Shown piece by piece: positions 10,563 through 23,310 of a DNA stretch of 64,000 nucleotides. The stretch covers positions 1,510,001 to 1,574,000 of the forward strand of contig WBVU01000004.1 in assembly GCA_009192285.1 (NCBI GenBank). Reading direction: 5' to 3'. The notes under the pieces are model-generated. The model saw nothing but the letters and a program-made list of their open reading frames with translations, was not told where the DNA came from and searched no databases. Position numbers and translations under genes: made by a program. Numbering within the stretch: position 1 is the stretch's first letter; each line of letters opens with the position of its first letter. This stretch comes from Morchella semilibera (taxonomy: Eukaryota > Ascomycota > Pezizomycetes > Pezizales > Morchellaceae).

Positions 10563-13500
10563 TATTTTTTCAGTGCATGAGTACTTCTACATCTCTCATA
10601 ACTTATAAGTGAGGTGACATATATCTTCTCCTATGGATCACTTATAAGAGCTTTGACCTCACACACCGCCCCGGCTTCTATTCTACTTCGTTATCGTCGG
10701 GTATAGTTTGTATGCCACATATCTACGCAAGGCCGATTGACTGTCTCAGGCCAAGAAGTACTAGGGGTCGAAAGGAGTACTTACTACTATGAAGCAAAAC
10801 TTTGGCGTAGCTGGCTGTTTGGGTTAGAAAGGAACGAACAAAACGACTATCAATATTGGCAATGTCAGAGATCTCCCCGAAAAGCCCGCCTCAGGTTTAT
10901 GTACCGCCCTTGTGTAACAGCTTTTGCACCAGTCGAGATAAGCAAGCAGCTACATGTATGTACATGTATGTCTCTGCGTCGGCCATATGCGAATCCGACA
11001 TATGTCCAGAGATCTTGAGCTATCCTGATCTGGCATGTCTGGTGCGGGGAAAGGCATTTAAAAACGATCTTGGAGTCTTTTGTCACATCAACTCATGACC
11101 AGGCATGGTATGTGACATCTGTTTGAAATGTTCTTGCATTTTCCATTTTTCTAAAAAGCCTTCCATCACTCATGTGCCGTTACCGTACATACATAGAACA
11201 AGCAGATCCCAATACACTTATCTACACACATACATGTATTTACAGACATCTAATGAATGGGGCTTGCCGCTGCAACATGCACAGTCGACACCATGGCCCG
11301 TTCGTTTGAAACCACCATCATGGCAGGTTCCGGACAAGTGCTTATAATCAAATCTCGTACCACCTCTAACCCGACTTCGTATTTATGATCAGTGATCAGG
11401 GCGCTGCACTCTGTAGGCCCTTGCCTGTTTGAGTGGGAATTTGGGTACCGTTAAGTCTCGAAATAAGTGGCGGCAAGACATAAAGCAACCAATCATACGG
11501 CTTAGATTTGACCCTTTAAGCCCGGGCTGTTCTTTTGAGAATTGACGGTAGTTATAGACATTGCGCCTCATCGCGAAATGGATCATCACTGCAGCGTCCC
11601 CACAATGACTGTCTAGTCTAATACCTAGAGTAAATGAGCCCTTTAAGGCTTACACTAATTCGGGGTTAAGCAATCCCAAGACCCCCATATCCATGATTGA
11701 TATTAATCATAGTGGTGGTACCGACTTTCATGTAGAGTACGTACATGTTCGCTCGCATAGACTTACATTAAGTATGTATGTGTGGTGTAACTGATGTGTT
11801 TCCTCGGCAGCTACAGATTCGGAGCCAACTTTCATCTTATGTATCCCGGGTCAGGCTTTTGTCTCAATGGGCAGAGTGCATACGTACCCATAACAAAAGG
11901 AAAGGCGATAGAAAAAGTCTGGAAGACGACCAAAGCGCCCAATAACAAATCTCAACAATCGTTTAAGTTCGATGAGCCCCATAATCATACATGTCAATAT
12001 CTCGACACATACTGATTCAGCTTTATCGAAGAATCGGATCTTGCTCAGTAGGTTCCTCCCCCCGATAAATCTCCGGTGCAATAAATAATGCCTCATTGAG
12101 ACAGCGTAGCCAAGAGAATTTTATTTGCGGTACGTGGGCCATTAAGCAGTCTACAGGTATGTACATATAGGCGGCCAAGGAAGAACCTTCTTGGATTGAT
12201 TGCGAGATCGATCGATTTAAGTCTTAACATCATCTCCTAATATTTTATCAGTTGGAATCTGTAGTATCATCCCCTGTGGCTTTTTCCTCGGGAAATAAGT
12301 GAAATACGTGTATACATATCATAGACACTAGACTAATATGCTAGTAGCCGCCTAAATATGATCACAAAAAGCGTTGAGAGCTTATCTGTAACCGCTCAGA
12401 TATTCAGTGGCTAGGGCTATTCTTGGTTGCGTAACCTTCATGGTAGAATCATAAGTTATCACTCGGGCGATATGTTACACCCTGCACGCGGTAATATTTA
12501 CAATTGGGGTAATTATTATGCATGAATGGATAATATCTACCCTATCTTACTAGTCCAAGAGATTCTTATGTATCAAGTATCGGATATATATTGTTCACGG
12601 TCTAGTCGGTCAAAAAGCTAGGAAATCTAATTGTCTTATGATCGAAGCTAGTCTATCTTTGCCATTGATTTAATGACTACATGTAGGCAAGCCGTGAGGC
12701 GGCTTATTCTCTTCTCTGTTTACATGTACCTACCGGCCGGGGCTCTCAGCCCGCTGCGCGGTCTTTGACCCCTCCTAACACGCAAAGTACATCACTACAT
12801 GTACGTGTATCTAAAGTACACCCACTATACCATGTACTTACATTACCACATATATATATAACATCTCCATATACAACATAACACCGTCTTTCAGGTGAAA
12901 CAAGGGTTTCCCAACCAGCCAATCAAACCCTTAAAGAGTACATGCATACTGCAAATTATAATTATATACTTATTAGATGTAATCATGCGGACTTCTCACT
13001 ACATGGAGTATACATGTACATGTAGTTATACCGGCCGGCCCATTCGCCCCCCCCACCCCCAACCGGGAGCATCCTCCACTCTGATCACGCCATGTCCTCA
13101 GGCCTAGATGTAGATTGATTAATATTGTAGGTAACTAAATGTTATATCCTCTCTCCCTATATATGATTATGACAATTGTCTCCGGGTCCACAACATAGGT
13201 AGTATACACCTTGTTCTGATATCGGACATATACTGACTTATATAAATGAGCTAGGTACATGTATGTATAAGTCAATTGGAACCGCTGGCAATCGAGAGAT
13301 CGTGGGTACGGGGGGGGGGGGGGGGGTTGCGAGGCCCAGATGTGATCCCTATATAATATATACATGTATATATATACATGTAGTTAAGTAACTGAAACGA
13401 TATACATCATTTAATATTTATTACATACATCTATTACATGTACTGATTTACATAATAATATACATAATGTATCCGCGACACTGACGTTCAAGGCAGGGTA

Positions 13501-13605
13501 AATTTCATGTTTAAACCTAACCCTGTAGTGGTAATACTTTTGGGATTTGGCTATAGATCAGGTTAATATGGAGCAGTAAATGTGGTTTTACCATTAGTAG
13601 TGAAT

Positions 13606-13745
13606 TATTTACGGCCGCCGGTGGTGTAGCGCTGGTTTTCAGCCCTTGTGCTACGCTATACTATAGCCAAAATGTCCACAAAATTGAAATTGGCATCATA
13701 AGCTGGTATAAATGCTTGGGGCACACTCACCACCGGCCCATAAAT
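13606..13745. repeat. Imperfect inverted repeat bounding a 140-bp segment
   Basis: TATTTACGGCCGCCGGTGGTG at the left is partly matched by the reverse complement of the right end (TATTTATGGGCCGGTGGTG), with a 2-3 nt length difference. The interior contains a smaller GTAGC/GCTAC pair. It sits in AT-rich, gene-free DNA and resembles a small non-autonomous transposon remnant, but no target duplication is clear. Confidence 0.4.
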
Positions 13746-14431
13746 ATATAAATATATAACCCCACACTAGAATACAAGCAATGAATTAAACAATAGCAAT
13801 AGGTTGCACCAGAGATATGTAGGTACATAAAAGTAAAGTGTACACCAAGCTACTAGGCCAATCATGATACTCGTGTGAACCGCATACCGCTTTGGAAATT
13901 CACACACGGTGATTATAGCGCTAGCGCTTATGGGGCTTCAACAATAAATTCAGTGCAGTTACTTAAGTAGTTCAACGAGTGTGCAATTCTTGACTCGAGC
14001 TGGCTGGGCGTGCTGAAATAGTCTCATCTGATATACTATTGCCGATTTTCTTGCATAATAATCATTTCATTATGATAATACCGCAGGAAAAAAAAAAGAT
14101 GAAAAAGAGAGTCCTCTGTTAACTCACGGCTTCTGGTTCGTCACAATCCGGTGAAGTTATCTCTCCAATTCCCCTAATCGATCCTGACCTACATGTTATG
14201 ATGTACATCGCATCGATTCATAGCCAGGAAAATTCGTCAAAGGCATATAGATATCAGATACAGCTTTTCATGTCGACACACGCAAACACATACATCCAGG
14301 GAATAATGAAGAATAAAAGTAGAATCAAGCTGCCCAGGATAAAAAAAAACCGCGACAACATGCCTCAGGCATAAGAAATTAAAGAAAAATAACTATTCTC
14401 TAGAAGTCCCCCCCCCTGTGCACGCCGATTT

Positions 14432-16436
14432 TCAAAGCTTTCCCTCCTCTTTTGCTTCCTTTACTTGCTCAAATACCTAAAGAAACAGTTAATCATCTAT
14501 CCAGTAAACGGGGTTATTAATTAATCTTCGGGAAGGTTGAATACCCACCTTTAACATCTTTCTCCTAGCACCTAATGCATTAACACCTCTTTTCTCCAAT
14601 GCCTCGTCATCAAGTTCAACTAGTTCTTGCCACTTTAGATCCTTAAGATTGTCTGTGTATTTATGCAATCTCAAACTCCTCAGCCAAGTTGGGATGTCGT
14701 TTAGAAGGTTGGGATCTGTAGGATCTTCTGGTGGTTTTGAGCTGCCTCTCCTTCCCCTGGGGCTCCTACCACGATTGTTCACGTCATCAGAGTTATAGCC
14801 TTCAGTTGGCATACCTCCAAACTGTCCGAGCAAATTGCTATTGAGAAGGGGAGATTGCGCTGCAAGAAATCCACCCGCTTGTGGAGACGTAAACCCCATA
14901 CCACCCCACTGCGCGGCAGGTGAGTGGAAAACACCAGGAGAATTGGGTCGAGAACGGCCTCCGAGAAGCGGGGAGCCATTTTGCTGCTGTTGGGCAAGGG
15001 CTGCGGCTGCGGCTGCCGCAGGTATGTGTACTAGCTGGCCGTGTTCGTTGTACATCGTGATATTTTGTGGATTCAAATTCGACATGGAATTCATGGATAT
15101 ATTGCGTGGAGAGTTGAGACCGTGGTTGCCTGCGGCATTCATGTTATTATTATTTTCATTGCCCGGCTTTGTAATCCTGCGTTTACCCCAGCCTTTCGGA
15201 TCGTTGTCGAGGATAATACGATTATTCACCGTTGACAGAGCGGCCAACTTCATAGCCGTAGCATTGGCAACCATATCAGCATTAGCTGATTGGGGGAACA
15301 TTGGTGCAACTGGTGTGTTAACCATGGAGGCCCAGTTTCCACTAGGCGCATCACCGTACGGAGAGAGCTGGGGCATTTCCATCCCGCCGTTAGATGGGGC
15401 ACTTAACGTCGTTGTCTGGAGGTTAGTGTTGCCGGTGATCTGCGGAGGAGGGTTACGGGGCGACCGGAGACCAGCAGATGGTGGAGGAAGTTGAAAATTA
15501 CCCATGGATTCAGCAGCTGACTTTGGACGGGAATTTTCATTATTTGAATCATTGCTAGGGCGGTTCCACGGAGATGGTGGTGGATTTTCCTTTGAACCGT
15601 TGCTAGGACCAGAGATGGACGGTGTCAATGAAGATGATGGACGGGTTTCAAACAAAGCACTATTACGGTTGGACTTTGCGGCTCCGTTTCCCCCCTGACC
15701 AGCAATCATGGCTCGCTGGGCTGCAATCGCAGCTGCCGCGTCCGGGAACATGGCCTGAGCATTGGAGTCCATTCCGGAGTTTCTGGGGGGTGCACCCGGG
15801 GAGGGAGGAGGGCGACTAAAAGAATCACGAGTACTTCCCATGTTCAACTTATTCATTGCATCATTCATGCGAGAGGCCATAGCGTCTGGGTTTGGAGTTA
15901 GTTATTAGATTTTGGTATAGGAATCATGGGGCTAAGGGTTCCGCACCTTTCTCAAAAGTGTTGGGAGAAAGAATGTTCGACATCGGATGAGACCTAGCCA
16001 TCTGCTGAAGAACCTGGATAAAAAACCTAATCTGGACTTGCGTAGTCTGTTGAAGGAGGGCGTATAGAGCTGCAGTCCTTTCAGCTTCACTAAGTACGCG
16101 AAACCATTGCTCGATGGCGCTCAGCTCATCTTTAAATTCTTGGTCTAGAGCAGCCGATGCCATCTCCTCAAGAGTGTTTTCGTAAGTCTCGAGGTCATTG
16201 ATCCATTCGCGGGCAGCCTTATCGAGGGCCTCGGTTTCCGCATTCTGAGATGTAATCTGAGGGGGGTTTAAGAATATTTCGGATGAGGGGCGGATGCGGC
16301 CCGATAACGGCGACGGGAAACCTCCAGACATATCTGCCGAGGCACGGAGGTGATGATTGGCGCCAAGGGGGCGACTCGACGGAGGTCGAAGGGATGAGCC
16401 AACTTGCTCGGGTGTACTGTTACGGTTGGATGCCAT
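14432..16436 (-). CDS. vts1: Vts1-like SAM-domain RNA-binding protein
   Basis: Post-transcriptional regulator of the Vts1/Smaug family, which binds RNA hairpins through a C-terminal SAM domain and promotes mRNA decay. Exons on the minus strand: 16436-15947, 15885-14549 and 14476-14432, together 1,872 nt (623 residues). The N-terminal conserved helical region (about residues 55-165) includes [33 protein letters not shown] and [14 protein letters not shown], and continues across the first intron as [21 protein letters not shown]. The middle is a long Pro/Asn/Ser/Gln-rich linker with an Ala-rich run. The SAM domain covers roughly residues 540-610 ([40 protein letters not shown]). The last exon supplies its final helix, [15 protein letters not shown] long open frame antisense to the linker (14835-15494) is a shadow. 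Confidence 0.92.
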
Positions 16437-19400
16437 TATGAACTTTGAACTCCTTGGGGGTTTGACGTGGTCGGGTGTTTGGGGGAAAGGACTTCAAAGA
16501 TGGCCCGTGCTGATATAAGGTTTATTCGAGAACGTCTCTATCGAGAAATGGACAACTATGTCAAAGACTTTTCCCTTTCCCGTCGATACCAAAAACTATG
16601 AGTATCCGTGAGTAGACTGGGAATCAACCAGAACTGGATGTAAAGATAAGTTGGTGGTGTTTAAATGACCCTAAGGAGAATGGTACTGTTGTAGGCGACG
16701 ACGGTGGGAGCTTCTCCTGCAGTGCCTGCTGACCTCAAAGGAGCTTTGTTGCTGCGGTTTTTGAGGGCAATCTATTTTGCACCCAGCTTGCAATCAGGCA
16801 CTAAATCCAGTGCTAACTATCCGAGAAAAACACTGAGAAAATTTGCAATGGAATCGAGCAGGGTGGTATCGAGATATCGGCCGGGAGCGCGGGTACTAAC
16901 GACGAGCAACCAGAAACGCAAGTGATGTAGATATTTAAAAGATGAAAGGGCGCCGCAAAGAGATAAGGGGAGGGGGGGGGGGGTGGCGGGAGCAAGAACG
17001 TAGACCAAATGGTTCGTCTAGTCAAAGCCGATCAAAATCGGATTTGGGGGGGGAGGAGAGATTTGGAATATAAAGACCGGAACGAAACGAAAGAAAGACC
17101 TGACGGCGGGGAGGCGGCGAACAGAGGGAGGGGTTGCAGGTAAGAGGAGGAAAAGGGGGAAGGGGAGAAATAGAACGATGGGTCAAGTTCTGGACACCAT
17201 CAGCAAAATGTAGCCAACAGATCGAATGCATGGCTAGTACCAGAGAGGTCACATAGACCACCCTGGCTGGCTGAACAAAACACTTTCTTTTATTGCTCTT
17301 TTTTGCTTTACTACTGGTTGGCTCTCACACAAATCTCTGTTCTTGGACCATATCAATGTAACTCAATCATGCCAATCCACTCTACAAGTTGGAGTTTTTC
17401 CCGTTGCTCAACCATTCCAGTAGCTGATCTCAGCTTTGCCGAATCCCGAAATACATTCCTGCATACAGAAAAAACTGATCACGGAAACAAATGCCATGGT
17501 GTGGCGCCTATTCCACTGTGGCTCCTTTGTCCAATGATATATACATGAAGTACTTACTTTATTAGATATCGACGGAAATGTCCCCCATCATCTCGTAACA
17601 AATACACGGGTATAGTTTTCTGCAACGGGATTCTTGTATTGTTGAGCCACTGAAATCCGTATGCATTAAATGAGTATACATGTACATGGGAATAGCCACA
17701 CTCTGTGCAGAACTGCATTGCTACAGCTGACTACGTCTCACGCACCTCAGTACGTTGGATATATATAGTATACGTACTCTTGGGGGTTATATTCCTCAGG
17801 AGAAGTTCCATAGAGTTAGGTGCCTTTGTGGGATAATTACATGTGCGAGCTTGCGGCTACAATAGACCGTTAAAGTAACAGACAGGAGGTGTGCAGGGCT
17901 CTTGTCGCTTGGCTGAATTCCCTGGAGAGACTTGACTTAGGTACAGCAGTTACAAATATAATGATCAAATAATCCGATAGTAGAGCGCTCATTATTACGC
18001 GGCTTCTTTATAGCGGATATAAATATCTCTACCCTTAAGGCCTTCGTTCATCTCTCAATAATCGCGACTCATGGTGATCCGAACACTGAGCATGATTGAG
18101 TGAGTGTTCTAGGATTAATGATTTCAGTCACGTGGCTCTCGGATCTCCAATGGTTCACTGAGCCGCAGGACTTTCCTGCACTTCCCCAGGGCTTTGGTAT
18201 CATCAGTTAGGAACGGCTTCTCAAGAGAACTCCTAAACTGGATAAGTAAAAGCCGCATAGTTCCACTTGCTGTATAGGTGCCGGTGATTATGGAGGGACA
18301 GCATGTCAGAGCGGCCTTGCTATTTTTAGAATTCAGTACAACGCCGCTACTTCGTTCGTCTAGTGAGGCTATACATGTATATAATAAGCCCAAGATCAAC
18401 TTGAGACCTAGTATGTTGATCATAATATGGTTGGGGTTTTGCTTAGCTGATATGATGTTTGGTCACGCCGGGATATCAAGATATTATTCACGTAACTCTT
18501 TTGGGGGTTTTAGTTTTGAGGATGCTGATCTAGGGAGACGGAACTAGAGAAGCCCATCAGTCATGTGTGTACTCAGGTTTCAGGCATACAACTACATGTA
18601 AGTAAGTGTACTTGTACGTGGATATCTGGGCGGCTCCGGTCGGTGCCGCCTAACGAAATATAAATTTTTCTGGGCTAATAACATAAAACCCCCTGTCATG
18701 GATAATAACTTGTGGTGTTGGTATGCATACAAGTATCCGGATCCTCATGTATGGATCTGGAAGGACTGTGTATGCAGGACGCTGTACTTATGCATTTGGG
18801 TACATGTAGTCTTCTGGCACCATTTTATCAGTGCATCTCCTTAAACTGCCGTTTATGCTGCCGTTCATGGTTCGGTTCCAGGACCCATATAGCTACACGT
18901 GTTATAAACGTAAAAGTTTATTAAACATTCACATAAAGTTTGGGTGGTAGGGAACTACCGTTTCGTAATTGTTGGCGTATCGTTATCCGATAGAATGCGG
19001 CTCTCCCTGCCAGTTGAAAATATACATACATGTACATACATGTATGTATGCACCGTCAGTGGATAAAAGAGTACTGTGGTATTGAAGGTGCGTGTAGTCC
19101 AGCGTACTTCGACTGCACACTACAGGTTAGATGCTAGTCTTGGCGTTTAATTGACACAATGTCCCTAAACCGCGTCAATTGTGGGGAATTTTCTGAGTAA
19201 ATAGCTGTTCTCTTCTTTACTACAAATATATGCAGGAGCTTTTATGAGACTAATACGTACACATATTCAATCTGTGGTGGGGGAAGGGCTATTGCTATCG
19301 GAGGTGTGGACGTGGTCATGGTCGAGTGATTGCACATGAAGTGAGTCAGTTGGATTCTGGTTGCGATGGGCATCTTAGGTCCGCCCCACCTTGACCCCGC

Positions 19401-19530
19401 GCTTCAACTTCTTTCTCTTTGGTTTTCCGCACCATCGTCGCCAGACACTCCCGGCAACCACGGAATAGCTTTAAACCTACTGATAGAAGAACTCCCAAAG
19501 AAGGGAATTTGTTAGCCGTGACCGTCAAAT
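16437..19530. other. Intergenic region between divergent vts1 and valyl-tRNA synthetase genes
   Basis: The first 700 bases are the probable vts1 promoter side. They include a run of 13 G near 16971 and a purine-rich stretch at 17080-17170, which is pyrimidine-rich in the direction of vts1. From about 17,500 to 19,300 the DNA is AT-rich, with TACATGTA palindromes near 17680, 18371, 18593, 18801 and 19028. No coding gene or RNA gene is seen. Confidence 0.55.
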
Positions 19531-22500
19531 ATGGCGTTCAATTCAGCATCGTCAAATCGTTGGTTACTACTACTCCAGTTTCATTGAGTTGCATGACTCA
19601 CTGACAAAAACTTTCCTGTAGCAATCGGCCACAGAACTGGCCCTGTCTCAGAGAGTGTACCGGCTCCATCTCATGAGACAAAGGTTGCAATCAAGGAGGC
19701 AGTTGAAACCGACATCACTGCCCCCCACAGACAGCCAGAGGGCGAGGCGCCAAAGAAAGTAAAGACTGAGAAAGAATGTATGGGACCTTAAGCTTCAGGA
19801 AACAAGAAAAAAAGGAATTTTGTTATCACAGAATTTATATTAGGCGATATACGGAACTGGGATGCTAACTGTAGGTAAAGTGGAGAAGGAACGTAAAAAG
19901 GCTGAGAAGGAGGCCAAGTTTGCCGCAAAAAAGGCCGCTGCAGCCGCAGCTTCTACCACTGCTGGGCCTGCGAAAGAGAAGAAGGAAAAGAAGCCAAAGG
20001 CCGAACCAACTACCCTGGTTGAATATGTTGAGGAAACACCAAAGGGGCAGAAGAAGAGTAGCCCCCCACGGATACCCGCAGTTAAAAACTTTGTGTTACT
20101 AATTCCTCTTCCCACGCGCAGTTCTAAAATCTCTTGATGACCCGTCATATAAATCATATAATCCCACTGTTGTGGAATCTGCATGGTATGATTGGTGGGA
20201 GAAAGAAGGCTTCTTCGAGCCTGAGCTCACTGCAGATGGCAAAATCAAGCCGGAGGGTGTTTTTGTCATCCCAGCACCACCACCGAACGTTACTGGCGCT
20301 TTGCATATTGGTCACGGACTTACGATTGCGATTCAAGACACTCTTATTCGATGGAACCGCATGCTGGGAAAGACCGTTCTTTTCCTCCCAGGCTTCGATC
20401 ATGCTGGAATCAGTACCCAGAGTGTTGTAGAAAAGATGTTGTGGAACAGAGAAAAAAAAACTAGGCACGATCTTGGGCGTGAGAAGTTTACATCTTTGGT
20501 GTGGGAATGGAAAGAGGAGTACGATTTTCGTGGAACGTCGAACCCCTTTGGACTTGTGCTAAGATGAATTCTTGTAGGTACCACGCAAGGATTAAGAACC
20601 AGCTAAAGAAAATGGGTGCTTCTTATGACTGGAGCAGGGAAGCCTTCACTATGGACGAAAAGCTTTCCAAGGCCGTTACCGAGACATTCGTGCGATTACA
20701 TGAGGAGGGGATCATATACCGTGCGAACCGTCTTGTGAACTGGTGTTGCAAGCTTAACACCACTCTCTCAAATCTGGAAGTTGATAGCATTGAGCTTAAG
20801 GGCCGGACTTTACTTTCCGTGCCTGATTACGACGAGAAGGTTGAGTTTGGAATGATTGTTTCATTTGCGTACCCAATTGAGGGTTCGGATGAAAAGATTG
20901 TAGTAGCAACAACCCGTCCGGAGACTATGCTAGGTGATACTGCCATTGCGGTTCATCCAGAGGATGAAAGATACAAGCACCTCGTGGGGAAGATGGCAAA
21001 ACACCCTTTTGTTGACCGTCTTCTCCCCATTATTGCAGATGACTACGTTGAGAAGGAGTTCGGTACTGGTGCTGTCAAGATCACCCCTGCACATGATCCT
21101 AACGATTACGCAATTGGGGAGCGGCACATGCTTGATTTCATCAATATCCTGAATGATGACGGCACTCTTAACGAGAATGCTGGGGAACAGTTTAAGGGAA
21201 TGAAGCGATTTATTGCGAGAAGGGTAGTTGTTGAGGAACTCGAGAAGCTAGGGCTCTATGTCGAGACCAAAGACAATGCAATGAGCATTCCACTTTGCAA
21301 CAAGTCCAAAGATGTTATTGAGCCTAAGATGAAGCCCCAATGGTGGGTGAGACAGAATGCTTTGGCCAAAGCTGCTATGGATGTTAGTCCTTAACCCATC
21401 TTAAATGATCATCAGCGAGTATACTAAAACTTAATAGGCTGTCAGGAACGGAGAGATTAAGATCCGCCCGGCAACATCAGAGAGGGACTTTTTTAATTGG
21501 TTGGAGAAAATCCAGGATTGGTGTATCTCTCGCCAGCTTTGGTGGGGTCATCAAGCTCCCGCCTGGATTGTCCATTTGGAGGGAGAGGGACCCGCCGACC
21601 ACGCGGACGGAGATAGCTGGGTCTCGGCCCGCACTGAGGAAGATGCCATTGAGAAAGCCAAGGCCAAATACCCCGGGAAAACATTCACCCTGGAGAGAGA
21701 TCCTGATGTTCTAGACACTTGGTTTTCTTCAGGTATTTGGCCCTTCTCTACCCTGGGATGGCCGGAACAGGTATATATTTCATCCAATTCAGAGTTGGAT
21801 TTCTGATGCTAACACCTTTCAGACTCCTGATATGGAGAAATTCTACCCCAACACTGTTTTGGAGACTGGATGGGATATCCTCTTCTTCTGGGTCGCGAGG
21901 ATGGTCATGCTCGGTATCAAAATGACTGGCAAGGTTCCCTTCACGGAAGTCTTCTGCCATTCCTTGGTTCGTGATTCAGACGGCCGCAAAATGTCCAAGT
22001 CTTTGGGCAATGTCATCGACCCTCTGGACATCATCACCGGTATCCCGCTAGATAAGCTTCATGCGAAGCTATTGCAGGGAAACCTTGACCCCAAGGAGGT
22101 TAAGCAGGCTATGAACTACCAAAAGAGTGCCTTCCCCGATGGTATCCCACAGTGTGGCAGCGACGCCATGCATTTCGCGTTCTGCCACTACACCACCGGA
22201 GGGAGGGACATCAACATGGACATCAAAGTCGTCGACGGCTACCGCAAGTTCTGTAACAAGATGTACCAGGCCACCAAGTTCGCCCTGATGCGACTGGGCG
22301 ATGATTTTGTCCCTAGGAAGACATCCGCCCTCACCGGAAAGGAGTCCCTCGTTGAGCTCTGGATCCTCCACAAGTTAAACAAGGCCGCCCAGACAACCAA
22401 CAAAGCTCTTGAGGAGCGCAACTTCCTCCTTGCCACCGATGAGGTCTATAGGTACTGGCTATATGAGCTGTGCGATGTCTACATCGAGAACTCCAAGCCG

Positions 22501-23310
22501 CTCATTCTCGAGGGCACCGAGGAGCAGAAGAGATCTGCCCAGGACACTCTGTACACTTGTCTCGAGGGCGCCTTGCTCTTAATCCACCCCTTCATGCCCT
22601 TTGTGACCGAGGAGCTCTGGCAGCGTCTCCCGCGCCGCCCCGAAGACAGCAATCCGACTATTGTCAAGGCTGCCTATCCCAGATACGTCGAGGAGCTTGA
22701 CAACCTCAAGGCCGAGGAGGCTTATGACCTGGCGTTTTCTGTTACCAAGGCCATCCGTTCAATGCAGGCCGAGTATGGTGTCAAGGACCAATGCAAAGGT
22801 ATATCTCAAGAAAACCTTAGAGAAAAGGACTAAATTTGCTGATATAATCTAGTATACGTCCATGGAAAGGACACTGAAACCTCCAGTATCGTAACTGAGC
22901 AGAGGACCGGAATCGCGGCCTTGGTAAAGGGACTCGAGACCATCGAGATCGTTCCTATAGATGGTGGTGTGCCTGAGGGGTGTGCCGCATTCACCGTTTC
23001 CGACCGATGCAATGTCTACCTCCTCGTCAAGGTACTTACTTATATATATAATTCCCTTCTTAAGGACAGAACTAACCAAGAGACACAGGGTCGTGTGGAT
23101 GTAGACGCCGAGATCGAGAAGGCTCGCAAGAAGATGGCCAAGACCACTGAGGCCAGGTTGAGATTAGAGAAGAGCAGGGCCGTCCCCGACTACCAGACCA
23201 AGGTCAAGGATGCTGTCCAGGAGGCCGATAAACAGAGGCTTGTCGAGTTCGCTGCCGAGGAGGAGACGCTTAAGGAACTCATCAGCAAATTTGAGAACTT
23301 GAGGGCTTAG
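19531..23310 (+). CDS. VAS1: Valyl-tRNA synthetase
   Basis: Class I aminoacyl-tRNA synthetase that charges tRNA-Val. Nine exons: 19531-19558, 19622-19777, 19875-20057, 20122-20518, 20578-21382, 21438-21770, 21823-22798, 22853-23031 and 23089-23310, together 3,279 nt (1,092 residues). The HIGH motif (GALHIGHGL) is at 20304-20315 and KMSKS ([11 protein letters not shown]) at 21988-22002. Other family blocks include [50 protein letters not shown] (editing domain), [15 protein letters not shown] and [20 protein letters not shown]. The C-terminus is a coiled-coil arm ([20 protein letters not shown]). The N-terminus has a Lys/Ala-rich eukaryotic extension. Exon 1 is only 28 nt and was chosen because it is the only nearby ATG-donor combination that keeps phase, giving [18 protein letters not shown]. 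An in-frame stop lies just upstream. Confidence 0.95.

Larger units (their letters stand above)
6481..14431. other. Gene-free AT-rich block, about 8 kb
   Basis: No open frame of either strand carries a recognisable domain or coding-like composition. The sequence has many TACATGTA and related palindromes (for example near 6839, 8523, 8609, 10952, 12720, 13012, 13363), long G/C homopolymers (6663, 13311) and at least three small inverted-repeat structures, listed separately. It looks like decayed repeat DNA. The segment next to 14432 is the 3' flank of the Vts1-like gene. Confidence 0.6.

Noticed and set aside
14835-15494. 219-codon plus-strand open frame
   Set aside because: Exactly antisense to the low-complexity linker of the Vts1-like protein; a shadow frame.
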